In this document: one piece after another, positions 1 through 11,562 of the stretch
Numbering within the stretch: the stretch's first letter is position 1
Layout of the letters: each line of letters begins with the position of its first letter
Origin: Monosporascus cannonballus
Lineage: Eukaryota; Ascomycota; Sordariomycetes; Xylariales
NCBI GenBank assembly: GCA_004154925.1
Contig: QJNS01000074.1
Location: 174,885 to 238,884 of the forward strand
Direction: 5' to 3'
DNA length: 64,000 nt
The notes under the pieces: generated by a model
Databases searched by the model: none
The model's input: the letters and a program-made list of their open reading frames with translations, nothing else
Told to the model about the DNA's origin: nothing
Made by a program: the position numbers and the translations under genes

Positions 1-949
1 CGCCGTTAATTCCGTTAGTCATCGGCTTGTCCTCGGCAGGCTGTGCGCGCGCCTCGGGTCGCATTGCTTGTAGAAGACGCGAGAGTACCGGTCCTACTGA
101 TAGCTTGTCGGTTTCGGCGACGTCATCGTCCATGTTCTCGATGTTGCCCCGGGGCTGATTAGGCTGGAGCTTATCCCTGCCCTGGGGGGTGGAGTCGATA
201 TTCATCGCGCCGTCCTCTTCCGCCCAGATCTCGGTGTAGTGCCTCTTGCCACGCTTCGGCATGATAAACGGCGTGACGCGGTCGCCGCGCTCTCTGAGAA
301 AAGCCAGGTCTTCCTCGGCGAAGGGTCGGAAATACGGTTCGATGTACGAAGAGAAGGTGGTGAAGCTGATCTGGTTCGTCGGTTTGGCGTTACTAAAGTC
401 CTTATCCGGGGGATCACCAGCGATCTTGTCTGACAGGTCTGTCCTCGGGAAGACGGCGACGGAGTATATCTCCTTCAATTCTTCGTCGGGCATGCCGGGC
501 TTAGCCTCACGTATCTCGTACACGGTAGGATCGGGGAATGTGGAGGGGTCTTCGCCAAAGGTCTGGGGATGAGGTGCCTCGCGACGGGGAGGTGCGCCTT
601 CGTCTTCCGAGCTGGATTCTTCTTCCTCCTCCTTCTCCTTATTTTCGACTTTTGTCTTGTCGTCCACATCCATGGCGCCTGGTGTTGCAGGTGCCACGGG
701 AGAAAGCGAGGAGCTGGCGGAATCGTTATCGCGGGAAAGCTTACGTGGTTTGCCGCTTGATTCCCGTAGAGGGGAAGACCGCTCTGTTAAATAAGAGGGA
801 GTGCGGTTAGCGTTGCAAATAGCTTGCAAAGTATGTTGAAGTAGAGTTTGGCGTAAACCGCACGCGCTACGTATGATGGATTGAAGTTGGCACGCGAGTT
901 GCGCGGCAGCAAATATCCACCGTAAAGGGGGGGGGGGGGGGGGGGCCTG

Positions 950-994
<45 letters not shown>

Positions 995-1528
995 ACTTCT
1001 ACGTCAACCGTCACCCCGTCACCCGCAACACATGAACCACGAAGATGCCGCATGGGAAGATGGTAACTCACCCGTATTTTTGTCATGAGGAGCGAGAGTG
1101 TCATTCGCCTTTCGCTTCTTCTTATTCGACTTCTTTGCTACCTCCCCCTCGCCTGCACCCTCACCTCCCACGTCATCAAAGTGATTCTTCCTCTGCATTG
1201 CAACCAGGCGCATTCCCTTGTCACACCATTGTCCACGTCGCTCGATAATTTCATTCAATTTGCCGAGCCTGGTAATCAATCCATCGAGGCTCTTCGAGTC
1301 GGGGATCACGGCATTGGAGGCGCTAGAGTCTACCAGGTCATCGTAGGATAAACTTCGTACATATTCTAATTTGAGATCTAGGAAAGCCGTCTCGATAGGC
1401 TCGACGGGCGGTATGCTCGCGCTGGCAGGAGGAGGCCCGGACATCGGGGTTGTATTACGGCTTCTTTGTCGTTGGATTGCCCCGGCCCCTTTCTTGCCTG
1501 TCCCCTTTTGACTAGGAGCAGGGGGCAT
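1..1528 (-). CDS. ngg1: Ngg1/Ada3-like subunit of the SAGA histone acetyltransferase complex (3' part outside window)
   Basis: Nuclear transcription co-activator subunit; in SAGA/ADA it links the Gcn5 acetyltransferase module to Ada2. Exon 1 is 1528..1072 and exon 2 is 783..1, which continues past the left edge. The donor GTGAGT (1071..1066) and acceptor TTTAACAG (ending at 784) define a 288-nt phase-1 intron with a GCTAAC branch point at 811..806. The start ATG at 1528 opens a basic, Pro/Ser-rich N-terminus followed by a helical stretch ([18 protein letters not shown], then [20 protein letters not shown]). Exon 2 has a Glu/Ser-rich acidic run, then the conserved fungal Ngg1 block: [75 protein letters not shown]. 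Splicing keeps the frame. The identification rests on my recognition of the family; the conserved C-terminal region is not in view. The intron contains long G and C homopolymers. Confidence 0.93.
927..992. repeat. Paired G19 / C41 homopolymer tracts in the ngg1 intron
   Basis: Positions 927-945 are an unbroken run of 19 G and 952-992 an unbroken run of 41 C, separated by a 6-base spacer. The two runs are mutually complementary, so the transcript or single strand could fold into a G:C hairpin, and the C41/G41 strand can form quadruplex-type structures. The tract lies wholly inside the 288-nt intron, away from both splice sites and the branch point. The length of such runs is hard to sequence, so the counts may not be exact. 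Confidence 0.9.
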
Positions 1529-2629
1529 AATGACGCGCGCGCGATATAGAGAGCGCAGTCACTAATATCTCAAACATGTGCTTTTTTTTTTCCAGACGAC
1601 AATGGGATTAGGCAGTCAAGCGAGGTGATGTTGGACTCGGAATGTTGTTATTTACTGGCCCGTTGTAGAATGCGGCGGCTTACGAAGGGCAGTTCATGTC
1701 ACTGAGTATTAGTATTAGGTAAGGCGCAGCAGGCAGTTATGTCGCCCGAACCGGCTCTCTCTTATGTCCGATATCTCCGATCCGCTGTGTTACGGGCTGG
1801 TTGGCTTACGCCACATGATACCGCCACACATCAGCACTGGCAGAGGCGCATGTGGCGGGCGCATCTAGTCTGCGAAGTACTCCACAGCTTATTAACTTCA
1901 ACTCAAAGTGAATTCATGATTAAGTATGAATGAATATGGCCTTGTCCTTGCCCGCTCATTTCTGTTCGCCCTTGTCCCGGCTCCAGCATCGGGTCGTGCT
2001 TTTTGCGTAATACGTAGCCTGGCCTGAAATTATCTCGACGCTCAATTGCCCCCTATGCGTAGATTTCCCAGGCCTTATGGCACCGGATCGGGTAGCTGGA
2101 TTCAAAAGTTGAAGGGCTTACTACATAACAAGAGCCAACATGGCAAGACATGTCCTGGCTGGAACGATGTCACGTACCATCATGGCCCGAATCATAGGGC
2201 CCCGCCGTACCTTGCATACCGGCCGCCCGATCGGATAAGGTAGCCTTACCAATCACAACCACCTTCCTTTCTGGAGTTATTTGCACCATGGCTGTAAGCC
2301 GTCAGCCTGTCACGGCTTCAGCGCTAGGAGCCGACGCCCTGAACCCCTTCAGTCGGGTAAATTAGATGTAATTACTGCTGATGCTTATGAGCTCTCGTTT
2401 AGGGAAGGTCATAGCAAGTCAGGCTCTCCAAAGCAATGGAGCCAGAAGCTATTATCCACTGTCTTGCTTACCACTTACTAGGTATGGCAACTCGCTGTCC
2501 ATGGAAGTCTCCGTGTCATTTAGAGACGAGCAGAGCCCCGAGGTCGTGGGTACACTCCAGGGAATATGGCGTGCCATAAGACGTCCTCCGCGGCGAATCC
2601 ATGGCCTTCTGTGGCAGCCATGCCGGGTG
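1529..2629. other. Divergent intergenic region between ngg1 and the subtilisin gene
   Basis: About 1.1 kb between two divergently transcribed genes, so it should hold both promoters. I see no convincing gene in it: the short open frames have no family features. A CCAAT motif at 2249-2253 and a GATA core in TCGGATAAGG (about 2230-2239) are the only motifs I would name, and neither is proof of function. Confidence 0.6.
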
Positions 2630-2637
2630 TATATAAG
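2630..2637 (+). promoter_or_regulatory. TATA box of the subtilisin-like protease gene
   Basis: TATATAAG lies 78 bp upstream of the ATG at 2708. It decides the start codon: the in-frame ATG at 2648 is only 11 bp beyond the TATA box and should lie upstream of the transcription start, whereas the ATG at 2708 is immediately followed by a signal peptide. Confidence 0.75.
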
Positions 2638-2707
2638 AGCCTAGCCAGTGCGTTACCATCCGTGGGCCTTCTGGCAAGCTGAGTCTAAAGGCCTGTCTTT
2701 CGTCAAA

Positions 2708-5609
2708 ATGAAGCTGCTCAGCTCTGCCTTTGCGGCGGCGGTTTTAATACCGGCTATTCCGGCCTCGCAGCTTGGAGCCGCCGACATTGTGTCCGAGCAA
2801 GCTAACCGTGGCTTCATAATTGAGTTAGAACCGGGCTCTTCTTTCGGTAAACGGGATGCGCACTCGAAATTCCATCTTCGGGCACGCTCGTTGGCCGACT
2901 ACTCGGTCCGCCATGAGTTCAAAAACCCCGAGTACTTCTACGGCTTATCCGTCGACGCCGCCGATGTCTCGGCTCTTGCGGACCTCCCTGGGGTCAAAAA
3001 CATCTGGCCGAATAGATTGCACGAGCGGCCGAGGCCGATTGAAGCCCCTGTGGATGTTGCATCTGATGATAAAGCCTCTGTTGTAGAGAATATCCGCCCA
3101 CTCCCCCGTATCACTGGAGATAGTGATGTCAACGCCGGATTGAAGCTGACTGGCGTCGAGGATGTGCACAAACTCAACATCACTGGGAAGGGTGTTAAGA
3201 TTGGTATCCTTGACACCGGTATTGATTACCGCCACCCGGCTCTCGGTGGTGGATTTGGCCCGGGCTTTAAGGTTGCTGGTGGATACGACCTCACCGGTGA
3301 CGACTACACTGGAGAGAACGAACCCGTCCCCGATGATGACCCCCTCGTCGAGTGTCTCGACGGCGGCCACGGCACGCACGTAGCAGGTACGCTATCGGAT
3401 CGGACGACAGCTTCCTGAACGAGAGAGGAACCACTAACCACTCAAAGGCATTATTGGAGCGAGAGACCCATCGGATGTCGGGTTTGGCCTCCTCGGAGTC
3501 GCGCCCGATGCAGAGTTGTACATGTATCGAATTTTCGGCTGTGTAGGTGGCGCCGCCGACGACGTGATGATGCGATCTCTCCAAATGGCCGCTGAAGACG
3601 GTGTTGATGTCATCAGCATGTCTGTCGGTTTCTCCTCCATCTGGGAGACCGGGTCCGCGTATGGTCCTCTGCTTGATGGCATACGCAAAAAGGGCGTCGG
3701 CCTGGTTATTGCGGCCGGTAACGAGGGAGAGCGCGGGCCGTACTTTGCTTCAGAGCCCGCCCTCAATCCAGCTGCGATCGCCGTGGGGTCTACCAGTACC
3801 TCAGTGTTCGCAACAGTATATCATGCTGCCGACTCGACTGGGGATACTGTGGAATACGTCAGGGTCTTGCCCTACGACAACTCGACACCCTTTAATGTCT
3901 TCACGATCCCTAACGATGAAATGTCCTGCAACGCCGACATGTGGCTGAACCTTACAGAGCATTTTACGGACAAGGAGCACCTTATTGCTCTGATTTCCCC
4001 CAGGTCTCAATGCGCCTGGCAGGTACCCCGCCTGACGAACCAGACTGGCATCACACACGTCTGGTCGACCATAGCCGATAACGAGGACTTCTCGCTCCAG
4101 CCGCCAGGGGCGACCCCCGGCTATGATCTTGTCCAAGTTAAGATTTCGGTGGCGAATAAAATCCGCGCGGGTCTCGAAGCGCAGGGCTCTGACTACGCTC
4201 TAACGTTCGAAGACCAGACCGTGCACGACGTGAAGCAACCCACAGCGGGCACCGTCAGTTTCTACTCTACCTGGGGTCCTACCATGGAGATGTCGTTGAA
4301 GCCCCAGCTCGCGGCACCAGGCGGAACTATCCTCAGCACTTGGCCGATTTCGGACGGCACAGGATACGCTATCATCTCCGGCACATCGATGGCTTGTCCG
4401 CATGCTGCTGGTGTCTACGCCTTGATCAAGCAAGCTTACCCTGACCTCACTCCCGAGCAGATCGCCCGCCGCATGCAGAGTACCTCGACGCCGCTTGTGC
4501 AATATCAGACAGACGACATCCTGACCAGCACTGCGCAGCAGGGTTCGGGGTTGATCAATGCTTTGAGAGCGATCACGTCGGAGACAGTCGTATCGCCGGG
4601 CGAGCTCAACCTAGGCGATTCCGCCTCTCCGCCAACCCAGAAGATCACGATCGAGAACAAATCCAACGGCCCGCGCACCTATACCTTGGGCCACCGAGGG
4701 GCGGCGGCTGCGGACGCCCTGCCGCAGCTCTACTCAGACAACGCTAACAACCTCTTCCGCTGGGTGAAAAACAACAGCCCGACCTACGCCTCGGCCAGCT
4801 TCTCGTCGAGCACCATCGAGATACCGGCTTCCTCCAAGGCCACGGTCGAGGTCACCCTCACACCACCGGAGCTCGACCCAGCCAAGCTGCCCATCTACGG
4901 CGGTTACGTGACCGTTACGCCTTCGGATGATGAGGAGGAACTGGTCGTTCCGTACATCGGCGTGCCTTACGAGCGGGCCAGCATCGAGGTCATCGACACG
5001 ACGAACCTGACGAGCATCGGCAGCTCCCCCGCGCCGCCGGCGGGCGTCCCCGAGCTCCCGTACATGCGCTCGTACGCCACCAGTACGCGCATCAATGACG
5101 CAGCGACGTTCACGTTCCCCTCGCCTAACCACGCCGGCGCGGACGACAACCCGCAGTTCATGGGCACCATCCGGCAGCCGTGCGCGTACGTGCGCTTCGA
5201 CGTCGTGCCGGCAGACACGCCGTTCAAGCCGACCAACTACGGGTTCGACACCTCAGCCGAGAACGGCGAGGCCTCCTCGCCGCCCGTCGATGGCCTCGAC
5301 GACTTCGGCGGCGTGCAGTCGTACGGCGCCTTCATGACCATGGTGGGCGGCTACGACAAGCCGAAACACCCCCGGGAGTGGTACTGGCGCGGCTACGGCA
5401 TCTTCTCTCAGCAGTGGGAGTGGGCCACGGTCGCCCTCGCCAACGGCACCGTCTACCAGCTCCCCAACGCCGACTACCGCGTCCTCATCCGCGCCCTCCG
5501 CTACGGCTACGACTGGGCCGACCCCGAGGGGTACGACAGCTGGCTGAGCCCCCTCGTCAGGGTCAACATCACCGATCCGGGTTACCCTAACCCCCTGTTG
5601 GGTGCGTAG
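2708..5609 (+). CDS. Secreted subtilisin-like serine protease (peptidase S8, minor extracellular protease type)
   Basis: Extracellular endopeptidase that should hydrolyse proteins outside the hypha. Exons 2708..3386 and 3448..5609 give 946 residues; the 61-nt phase-1 intron (GTACGC..CTAAC..AAAG) falls within the His active-site region and its removal restores HVAG-IIGARDPSDVGFG. Residues 1-18 or so are a signal peptide (MKLLSSAFAAAVLIPAIPAS), followed by an I9-type propeptide region. The catalytic triad is complete: Asp169 in GILDTGIDYRHP, His221 in GGHGTHVAG, Ser540 in SGTSMACPH; the oxyanion-hole Asn318 is in AAGNEGERGP. After about residue 580 the sequence continues as a beta-rich region like the Fn3-type domain of C5a-peptidase/Vpr subtilases. 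The 946 residues fit that large S8 type rather than proteinase K-like enzymes (about 400). Codon use is GC-rich towards the 3' end and nothing looks broken. Confidence 0.95.
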
Positions 5610-6629
5610 ATGGGGTTTGTATATATGTATGACGCTGTAAGAGCGTGACCTTCATAGTTGCTAGATATTAGGGACGCTTTTGTAAATATCCCAGAATCTA
5701 GATTTTGATACATTTAAACTATTTTCAAATGCACTATGGTGTACGCTACCCCTAAGCGATCATTGTCCTTCGTGTGATGGATACCTGTCTGTGTAACTTG
5801 GCAAGTGTCGCATGCACTGTGGGTTCCGGTCCAAACTTGCGACACCCGCAGCTACTCTATTCAATATCACCAACATCCCATAGGGATCTGACCTTTGATA
5901 GGGAGTTTTACGATGCGGCCCTTACGAAGAATGAGCTCTCTTGGCAAAACCCCCTTTTTGAGTGGTCAGGGGGCACGGCCCACGGCAAGCTCGGTCTTAC
6001 GGCCCGCGAGCCCCGCGTGTTATTCAACTTTGAATAAAGCTGTTGGGGACTTAAAGCCATGCCGGGTGGCTGTCAATATCCCGGAACATTGCTTAAGCTA
6101 TTGCGATTGCTCATGATCGCACGGGTGGGGGGTGGGGGTGGGATGTCTCCCATCCCTGATATCTGGTAAAAGTCACCTATATAATTACGACGGCCGGCCG
6201 AACGGTAAAGGCTCGGTCCAGGTTTTGACAGTCTCAACTGCTATAGCGACTCTACATCCGGCCAATCGCAGATGAGTTTCAGGGATCATGGCGGTCCAAT
6301 ACCCCTAACCGGCCTGAAATCCCCACCTCAACAGTGCCCCTTTTCTTGTCTTGTTTTCGAGTGGGCCACTCATTTGTAATGAAAAGACATGGAAAATGGA
6401 TAATAAACCCCTATGAATATTGTACTGGTAGCTCGGACAACTTTTACTGACAGTGGTGCGGTGGCGGGAACTAATGGTGAATGAGTTGTCGGCCACCGGA
6501 TATCGGAACAGAGTCGAGCCATCGAGGGTGCATGTGGCCACGCTACTAGATTAGAGCTTACGGAAGCTCGTAGTGATATCGCGATGAAGAAGTTCCTATT
6601 CGGCCTTGAGCTCAAAAGGGCCGTATTTA
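5610..6629. other. Intergenic region without recognised gene
   Basis: About 1 kb between the stop of the protease gene and the stop of the truncated membrane-protein exon. It should contain both 3' untranslated regions. Short open frames on both strands show no domain, signal peptide or splice pattern that I can support. Confidence 0.6.
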
Positions 6630-7050
6630 TTAACTAAAACTTTGGGCGGGGTACTTCCATGCCAGCCATGCTATCACGAGCTGGAGTATGCCAATTATGA
6701 CGCCCAGAAACCCAAAAAGAACGGCAAGAAAGAGGCCAGAGATGGCCACCGTAAGAGCGTTCCTCTCTAAGGTGCGCCTCTCAAACCAGGCAACGAGCGC
6801 GTTGCTCGGCGGTGGCCTCTTCACGAGCTCATACAGCTTGGTAAGTCGATCGCCCCAATACACGAAGGTGAAGTCAGGGGGAATGGGCCGAACGAACTCG
6901 ATCCACTCGGCTTCGGCGTCGAAGTTCCCGGTGTGTATCAGCTTCTTCAACAAAGAACGACAGCGTTTATTTCCCTCTGTCGCAATATGGAAGAGCACTA
7001 AATGTAGCGTCGCGAGCGTCTCCAGCAAGAGGCGTGGAGGCAGCGTCCGC
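6630..7050 (-). pseudogene. Last exon of an unrecognised membrane protein, 5' part missing
   Basis: An open frame on the minus strand starts directly after a good acceptor (CCCTTATAG, ending at 7051) and runs 140 codons to a stop at 6630. It has no ATG start of its own and reads as the C-terminal exon of a longer fungal protein. It is helical (PPRLLLETLATLHLVLFHIA), followed by DFTFVYWGDRLTKLYELVK, then a basic stretch (ERRTLERN) and one long hydrophobic segment, roughly the last 35 residues, that would be a C-terminal membrane anchor. I recognise the pattern from unnamed fungal membrane proteins but not a function. Only 19 bp upstream the sequence becomes a copia LTR (from 7070) and no earlier exon can be seen beyond it, so I infer the 5' part of the gene was lost or displaced. 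It could still be expressed if exons exist that I missed. Confidence 0.6.
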
Positions 7051-7069
7051 CTATAAGGGATGTCAGCTC

Positions 7070-7257
7070 TGTCGTGGAATAGGGGTATCTGTGTTAGTCA
7101 TCAAGCTCCACAGCACCTCGGAAAAACCTTGTTCCGGCGCGCTCACAGTATATAGAGAGCTTCCTATCTACAGCCCCCTAGAGCTTAATTCTAGTCAGAC
7201 AATTATCACTTCTCATAATCTATGCAACCTTTTCTCGCGATCAGCGTAACTGTGACA
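7070..7257 (+). repeat. Isolated copia LTR, not RIP-mutated
   Basis: This 188-bp segment starts TGTCGTGGAATA and ends GTGACA and has a TATATAGAG motif in the middle. It aligns along its length with 55,813-55,999, the 5' LTR of copia element H; the differences are mostly C to T and G to A in the AT-rich copy. No 5-bp target duplication is visible (AGCTC before, ATAAG after), so it is a solo LTR with a decayed duplication or the end of a truncated element. It sits directly upstream of the orphan exon 6630..7050. Confidence 0.75.
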
Positions 7258-7858
7258 ATAAGTCTATTTATTGATGCGAAGCGTTCTTTAAGTTCTTGCT
7301 AGGTATAACCGGGCGAAAGGAGCTATAATAGGGGAAAGTAGGGGATCTCTACCCCTGGTACCGCAGGGGTAAAGATTTCTGAAAGCTCAGTTAGACGACT
7401 TAGAGAATCCGAGGGTGTTCTTCGTTAGCCACAATCAAGCCTGTTTATTCTAGAGATATTTTCACGCCTTAAATAGTCGTCAATAGTAGAAACTTAGTAC
7501 AAAAATTACGAAACTTAGCATAGTATCTATCCGCGCGCATGATCGAATATTAATGAGGTGAAAGTTTTTTTTCAACGGCATTTGAATATAATGTTAATCG
7601 AAACTCAAGTAACTAAATTTCGAGGAAGGACAGTTCCTACGAAACAGCCAGGGCCCAAGTATGTGGTATTATCGAATGGCACCACCTTTGTTATTGTTCG
7701 TTTAACTCTGTACCAAGAGCTAGGGGCCATTTGCCCTCTTGCAAATCGACAGCAACCCTTATGACCACGACCCATCCCCCACCCCTCAGACTTGTATGGC
7801 CCGAAAGAACCTTACACCTTGTTGCAGCTTCTGACAGTTGCTAACTAGGTCTGTGGAT
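7258..7858. other. Non-coding stretch after the copia LTR
   Basis: About 600 bp with no supported gene. It includes a hairpin with an 8-bp perfect stem (TACCCCTG / CAGGGGTA, 7350-7371). The rest should contain the 3' untranslated region of the M43 protease gene. Parts may be debris from the retroelement that left the LTR, but I cannot show this. Confidence 0.5.
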
Positions 7859-8875
7859 TTAAGTGGACCTGGATGGTACTCGCATTGAAAAGAACACTTC
7901 GTGCATGCGCTCCTTTTGGCCCCGCGTGAATTCCTCCCAGCTAGAACATCGACTGTCAGTTCATGAGGGTTACCAAAATTCTCAGAGTTTTGGGCACTCA
8001 CCAATCTTCGCCGGAGTAGTCCATGAAGTTGTGAATAGGGTCTACGCCTTCGCGATCCGGGCAAGAGTTTTTACCAGCGGGGCAGGTGTACATTTCTGTA
8101 GGCACGGACTGTGTTGGGGTATCGTCTATATGATCGCCAGGCCCGTCACAAGTTTCTCCTTCGAAGGTATGCAACTGGGTACAAGGTTAGCTGCGGCACA
8201 AACCTAGGCTAAAGGAATATCCTAGGAATAAGGACGCTTTCCCTGGTGAGATGGTGAGCATACCAATCCGAGCCAGTGACCAACCTCGTGGACCGTTATC
8301 TCCCCCTTAAACGTACGGCCAAGGTAGCCTGTGCCCCCCGGGACAGAATATGCCTGCACGACGCAGCCATCAAGGCGGGCGAGGGGATTCATGATTGGGT
8401 CCATGTTTTCAAGGGGAAAGGTACAGGCACCGCCTAGATCTAGGCGCATATTCGTTACGTAGTAAAGGTTAAGCATCTCAGGGCCGCCTTGCCTGTGTGA
8501 CAGCTTAAACATGTTGAACTGATAGGTGTCTAGTCCTAGAGCCATTTCATCGTCGACGGTTCTGGAAGTGCCTTCTAAAGTGAAGGTAATGTCGTGTGGC
8601 GAGAAGCGATCATTCAAAACATCGACTTGGGCTGATAGCATCTCCTCGTTGAGGTAGTCGTCAGGAACTGTCGAGTTGACGACCGCGTGAACGTACACTG
8701 GAATAGCGATAGTTGAGCCGTGGATCCGGGACAAGGCCAATGAATCGGTGGGCGCTGCTTCCTTTAGAGACCTCATCGCGGAGACGAAATCCGCTGGCGG
8801 CTCCCCCGTTCCGCAGAAGCTAGCCGCCATTGAGCTCCCGGCCAAAGCCGCACTGAAGAGGTACTGAGCCAGCAT
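7859..8875 (-). CDS. Secreted zinc metalloprotease, peptidase M43 family (MEP1-like)
   Basis: Extracellular zinc endopeptidase. Three exons (8875..8264, 8174..8002, 7940..7859) give 288 residues, the usual size of fungal M43B enzymes. The introns are 89 nt (GTATGC..GCTAAC..CAG, phase 0) and 61 nt (GTGAGT..CTAG). The N-terminus is a signal peptide ([19 protein letters not shown]). Joining exons 1 and 2 rebuilds the zinc site [11 protein letters not shown], with ligands His196, His200 and His206 and general base Glu197; the intron separates the first two ligands from the third. Exon 2 holds a Cys-rich part ([17 protein letters not shown]) and the Met-turn HNFMDYS. Exon 3 gives the conserved end [13 protein letters not shown] before the stop. 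All key residues are present, so it should be functional. It is one of two secreted proteases in the window, in opposite orientation to the S8 gene. Confidence 0.95.
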
Positions 8876-11498
8876 GACGAGAGGTGATTAGGGTCGCTGC
8901 TGTTCCTATGATGGTCCCTGTTGTACGAGAGGGAGACGACAAAGATGCATTTTTATTTCTTGTAACTTGTACGCTATCTAGCCGGACATCAGGCAAGCTC
9001 ACCACGCGACCGATTATGCTCCTGGACGGATGATTACTAAGCCCTAAGCAAGTATCACATGAAGCACCACTCTCAGCCGCGGGAGCCAACCTACAAAAGG
9101 ATACTGCTTTTACGACTACCTACCCAAATAGGAATGTAACTTTTCTAGACGAACGTGGTCTTCAAACCTACCTTCTATTTCAGTATAGAATGAACGTTCA
9201 CAATATTAAGTACGGCAGTATCGGCTTACAAGCTTTTAACAGTTGATCAAACCAATAAGGTTAAGAAAAGTAATAGTAATGGTTTTCCAGAGCCTTTTAA
9301 GGAATTGCCTTAGGCGTACTTATCGAACATAGCCTAATAAACTCTTGTTACTTAGTGATGTTAAGCCAATCTACAATCTACAGTGATTAACTGGGGATCT
9401 TGGGGTTGTAAGGCTATATAGTGAAGGTCCCCTTCTCATGACACAAAGGAACTAACTATGATATCAGGCAAAATACTTAGCATGCTGTCGCGTATTTTAT
9501 ATGGGGCTTCCAGGCTAGCACGGATCCGGTACGCGAGACAATTCTTTCGAAGTATCTTTTTTAAAGAATATGAATATCCTTGCCTTTCCCCTACTCTAAC
9601 TCAGAACTACTGGCTGGACATAACAGTGTGCTAAGTCTTACCCATAGCGCCAGAGTATGTGGCTTATGTAGGCCACCCGAAAATGCTAAGTGAGAGACCG
9701 GTGTTATCTCGGGTAAAAAGAATGTTATTGTATGCCGCATTTTCCATGGGGTCGTAAAGACTGCCAAGGATAGCCAAGCCCGGTCCATGCCTGTCCGCAA
9801 TCCGGCAAAATACACATCAATCTCTAGACTAAGCAGTAGTCTATGCGAAGATGGGTTCGTGCCACCACCATCCCTCCATGACGCTAACAGGGCTATATTG
9901 AAAGAGACACCCGAGGCTTGTCTTTACGCAAAGGGGCCTGAAGGTAAACCAAGCAGTGTCGGCGCATACAAGACCCATGTGCTAATATGGTATATTTGAC
10001 GTTGATTTTAAACACGCGTGAATAGTGCCGAAAAATGTGAGGGCACATATTAGGGCGGGACACTATTTCAGTTCTCATATCAGTCATGCTTCGTCGTAAA
10101 AGTGCTAAGGGGAATTTCCCGTAACTTGTAACTGGTGTAACTTTCGCTATTTTATATTATTTATTACGTATAGATGTAAAGAAACTTAAAGACTGACTAT
10201 ATTGATACTATTAGTGTTGGCACGAGTCTATCATATTGCGGTGCAAGAAGCTAGGTATATGCAGTTAATGTATTTATAAGGCAGTCGGGAATGAATATTC
10301 GGAAGGAACGGTACTCTATAGGCGTCATTGTACCTGAACCAATATCAGGCTAGAATAGTTTAGCCACTTTGTAGAATCGATTCCAGATGTATGACCTGTA
10401 TTAGCGTTGCTGTTGGTGATGAGACAAGGCATTTATCTGGCATCGCCACGGATTCTCACCCTGTCGGGGAATAATATCTTGGCCTTCTATGTAATGTCTG
10501 TGTCTTCTCCTATGACACACCACTACACAACACTCCAGCCCTCTTAGAGTCCCCTACGGTGCCAACAGGCACTTCAGTTTTGGCCTCCCTCAACGCATTG
10601 AAATTGCCGATGATATCAACACTGGTAACGAGTTCTAAATCACGCACGACACCTTTTATCCCTAGAGGGGTCAGTTCCGTTAGAGGTGATCTGATCATAG
10701 TGAGTCATTAAGGAAAGATGAACCTGTACTCTGTTAATAGCACATACCTCGCGAAGTGTAACATACACGTGTGCTGAGGAGACGCTGATATCAGCTGGCG
10801 GTTCTCTACCGAATTCTTGCTTCGGCAAACAGCATTCCGCATTAAACTAGAATAATCACGAGCCTCTCTTTTTCCAATTGTGTCCGAGAAGTAGGCATTT
10901 TCTCTCCCTCCGCGACAGCCCGAGGTTCAGGAGACCGGTTTTCAGATCCGAATTCGGCCAATTAGATTGTAGAAGCTATATATAGTTCCTACCGCTTAGA
11001 CTCTTCGTTCGTCTTGCGGAGTCGGATGTGTCAATTGAGGTACCGGTGCGATTGCCGAGTAAGCGGACCGCCACCAGGCCGATCCTATTGCGGTCCCTAC
11101 ACAACCGACCGATGTGCGCTAAGATTGTGTCTCGGCATCCCTCTCTTGACTTCCGGCAGATACGAATTGACCGCTCAATTAGGCGAATCCATCTTTTCTA
11201 TACCCGCCGTCATATCAGCAAGCTCCCGGTTAACTAATGTAGAAACCTTTGCGGTAAGGATCGGCGTCGGCAGATTTTGCCACTGCCCTTTCCCATTTGC
11301 AGCCGGGGTACCAATATCTAGACGACCAATCCTAGGGCTGTGGTTATTACAAGACACGCTTATTGGAGGAGACTATAGCTGGTTTTAATTCATTCTCACA
11401 GGCACTGCAATGGTGTTTGCTTTGACTTAGACAACGGTCTCCAAATTTGGGTTTTCAAAACCACAAAGTATCCGTGTGTCTTGGCATAAGAGGCAACT
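8876..11498. other. Long intergenic region (2.6 kb), mostly without recognisable content
   Basis: This region lies upstream of both the M43 gene (minus) and the tyrosinase gene (plus), so both promoters should be in it. I looked at both strands. The open frames are short. Two overlapping minus-strand frames at about 10,510-10,830 and one plus-strand frame at 11,014-11,388 read as protein-like in places, but I recognise no family and see no start, splice or stop arrangement that I would defend. Confidence 0.5.
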
Positions 11499-11505
11499 TA
11501 TATAG
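11499..11505 (+). promoter_or_regulatory. TATA box of the tyrosinase gene
   Basis: TATATAG lies 64 bp upstream of the ATG at 11,563. An ATG at 11,511 in another frame is only a few bases from the TATA box and should be outside the transcript, which supports 11,563 as the start. Confidence 0.65.
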
Positions 11506-11562
11506 GTACCATGACCTCCGAGTCCGACGGAGTAGTTTCTAGCGTAGAAATTCACGGACGAG

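Noticed and set aside
2648..2707. Upstream in-frame ATG extending the subtilisin by 20 residues
   Set aside because: It is 11 bp from the TATA box and the extension would precede a normal signal peptide; the ATG at 2708 fits better.
3516..3518. ATG at 3516 as start of a separate subtilisin ORF
   Set aside because: It is internal to exon 2; splicing out 3387-3447 joins both halves of the protease in frame.
7350..7371. Hairpin with 8-bp stem as a possible terminator or regulatory element
   Set aside because: Fungal genes do not use such terminators, and no gene end lies at this point.
10510..10830. Two overlapping minus-strand frames with protein-like text, one containing EPPAD as in the M43 protease N-terminus
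   Set aside because: The similarity to the M43 gene is limited to about 17 bases and does not continue; no family, start or splice sites could be supported.
11014..11388. 124-codon plus-strand frame upstream of the tyrosinase gene
   Set aside because: No recognisable motif, odd residue composition, and it lies in the likely promoter region.
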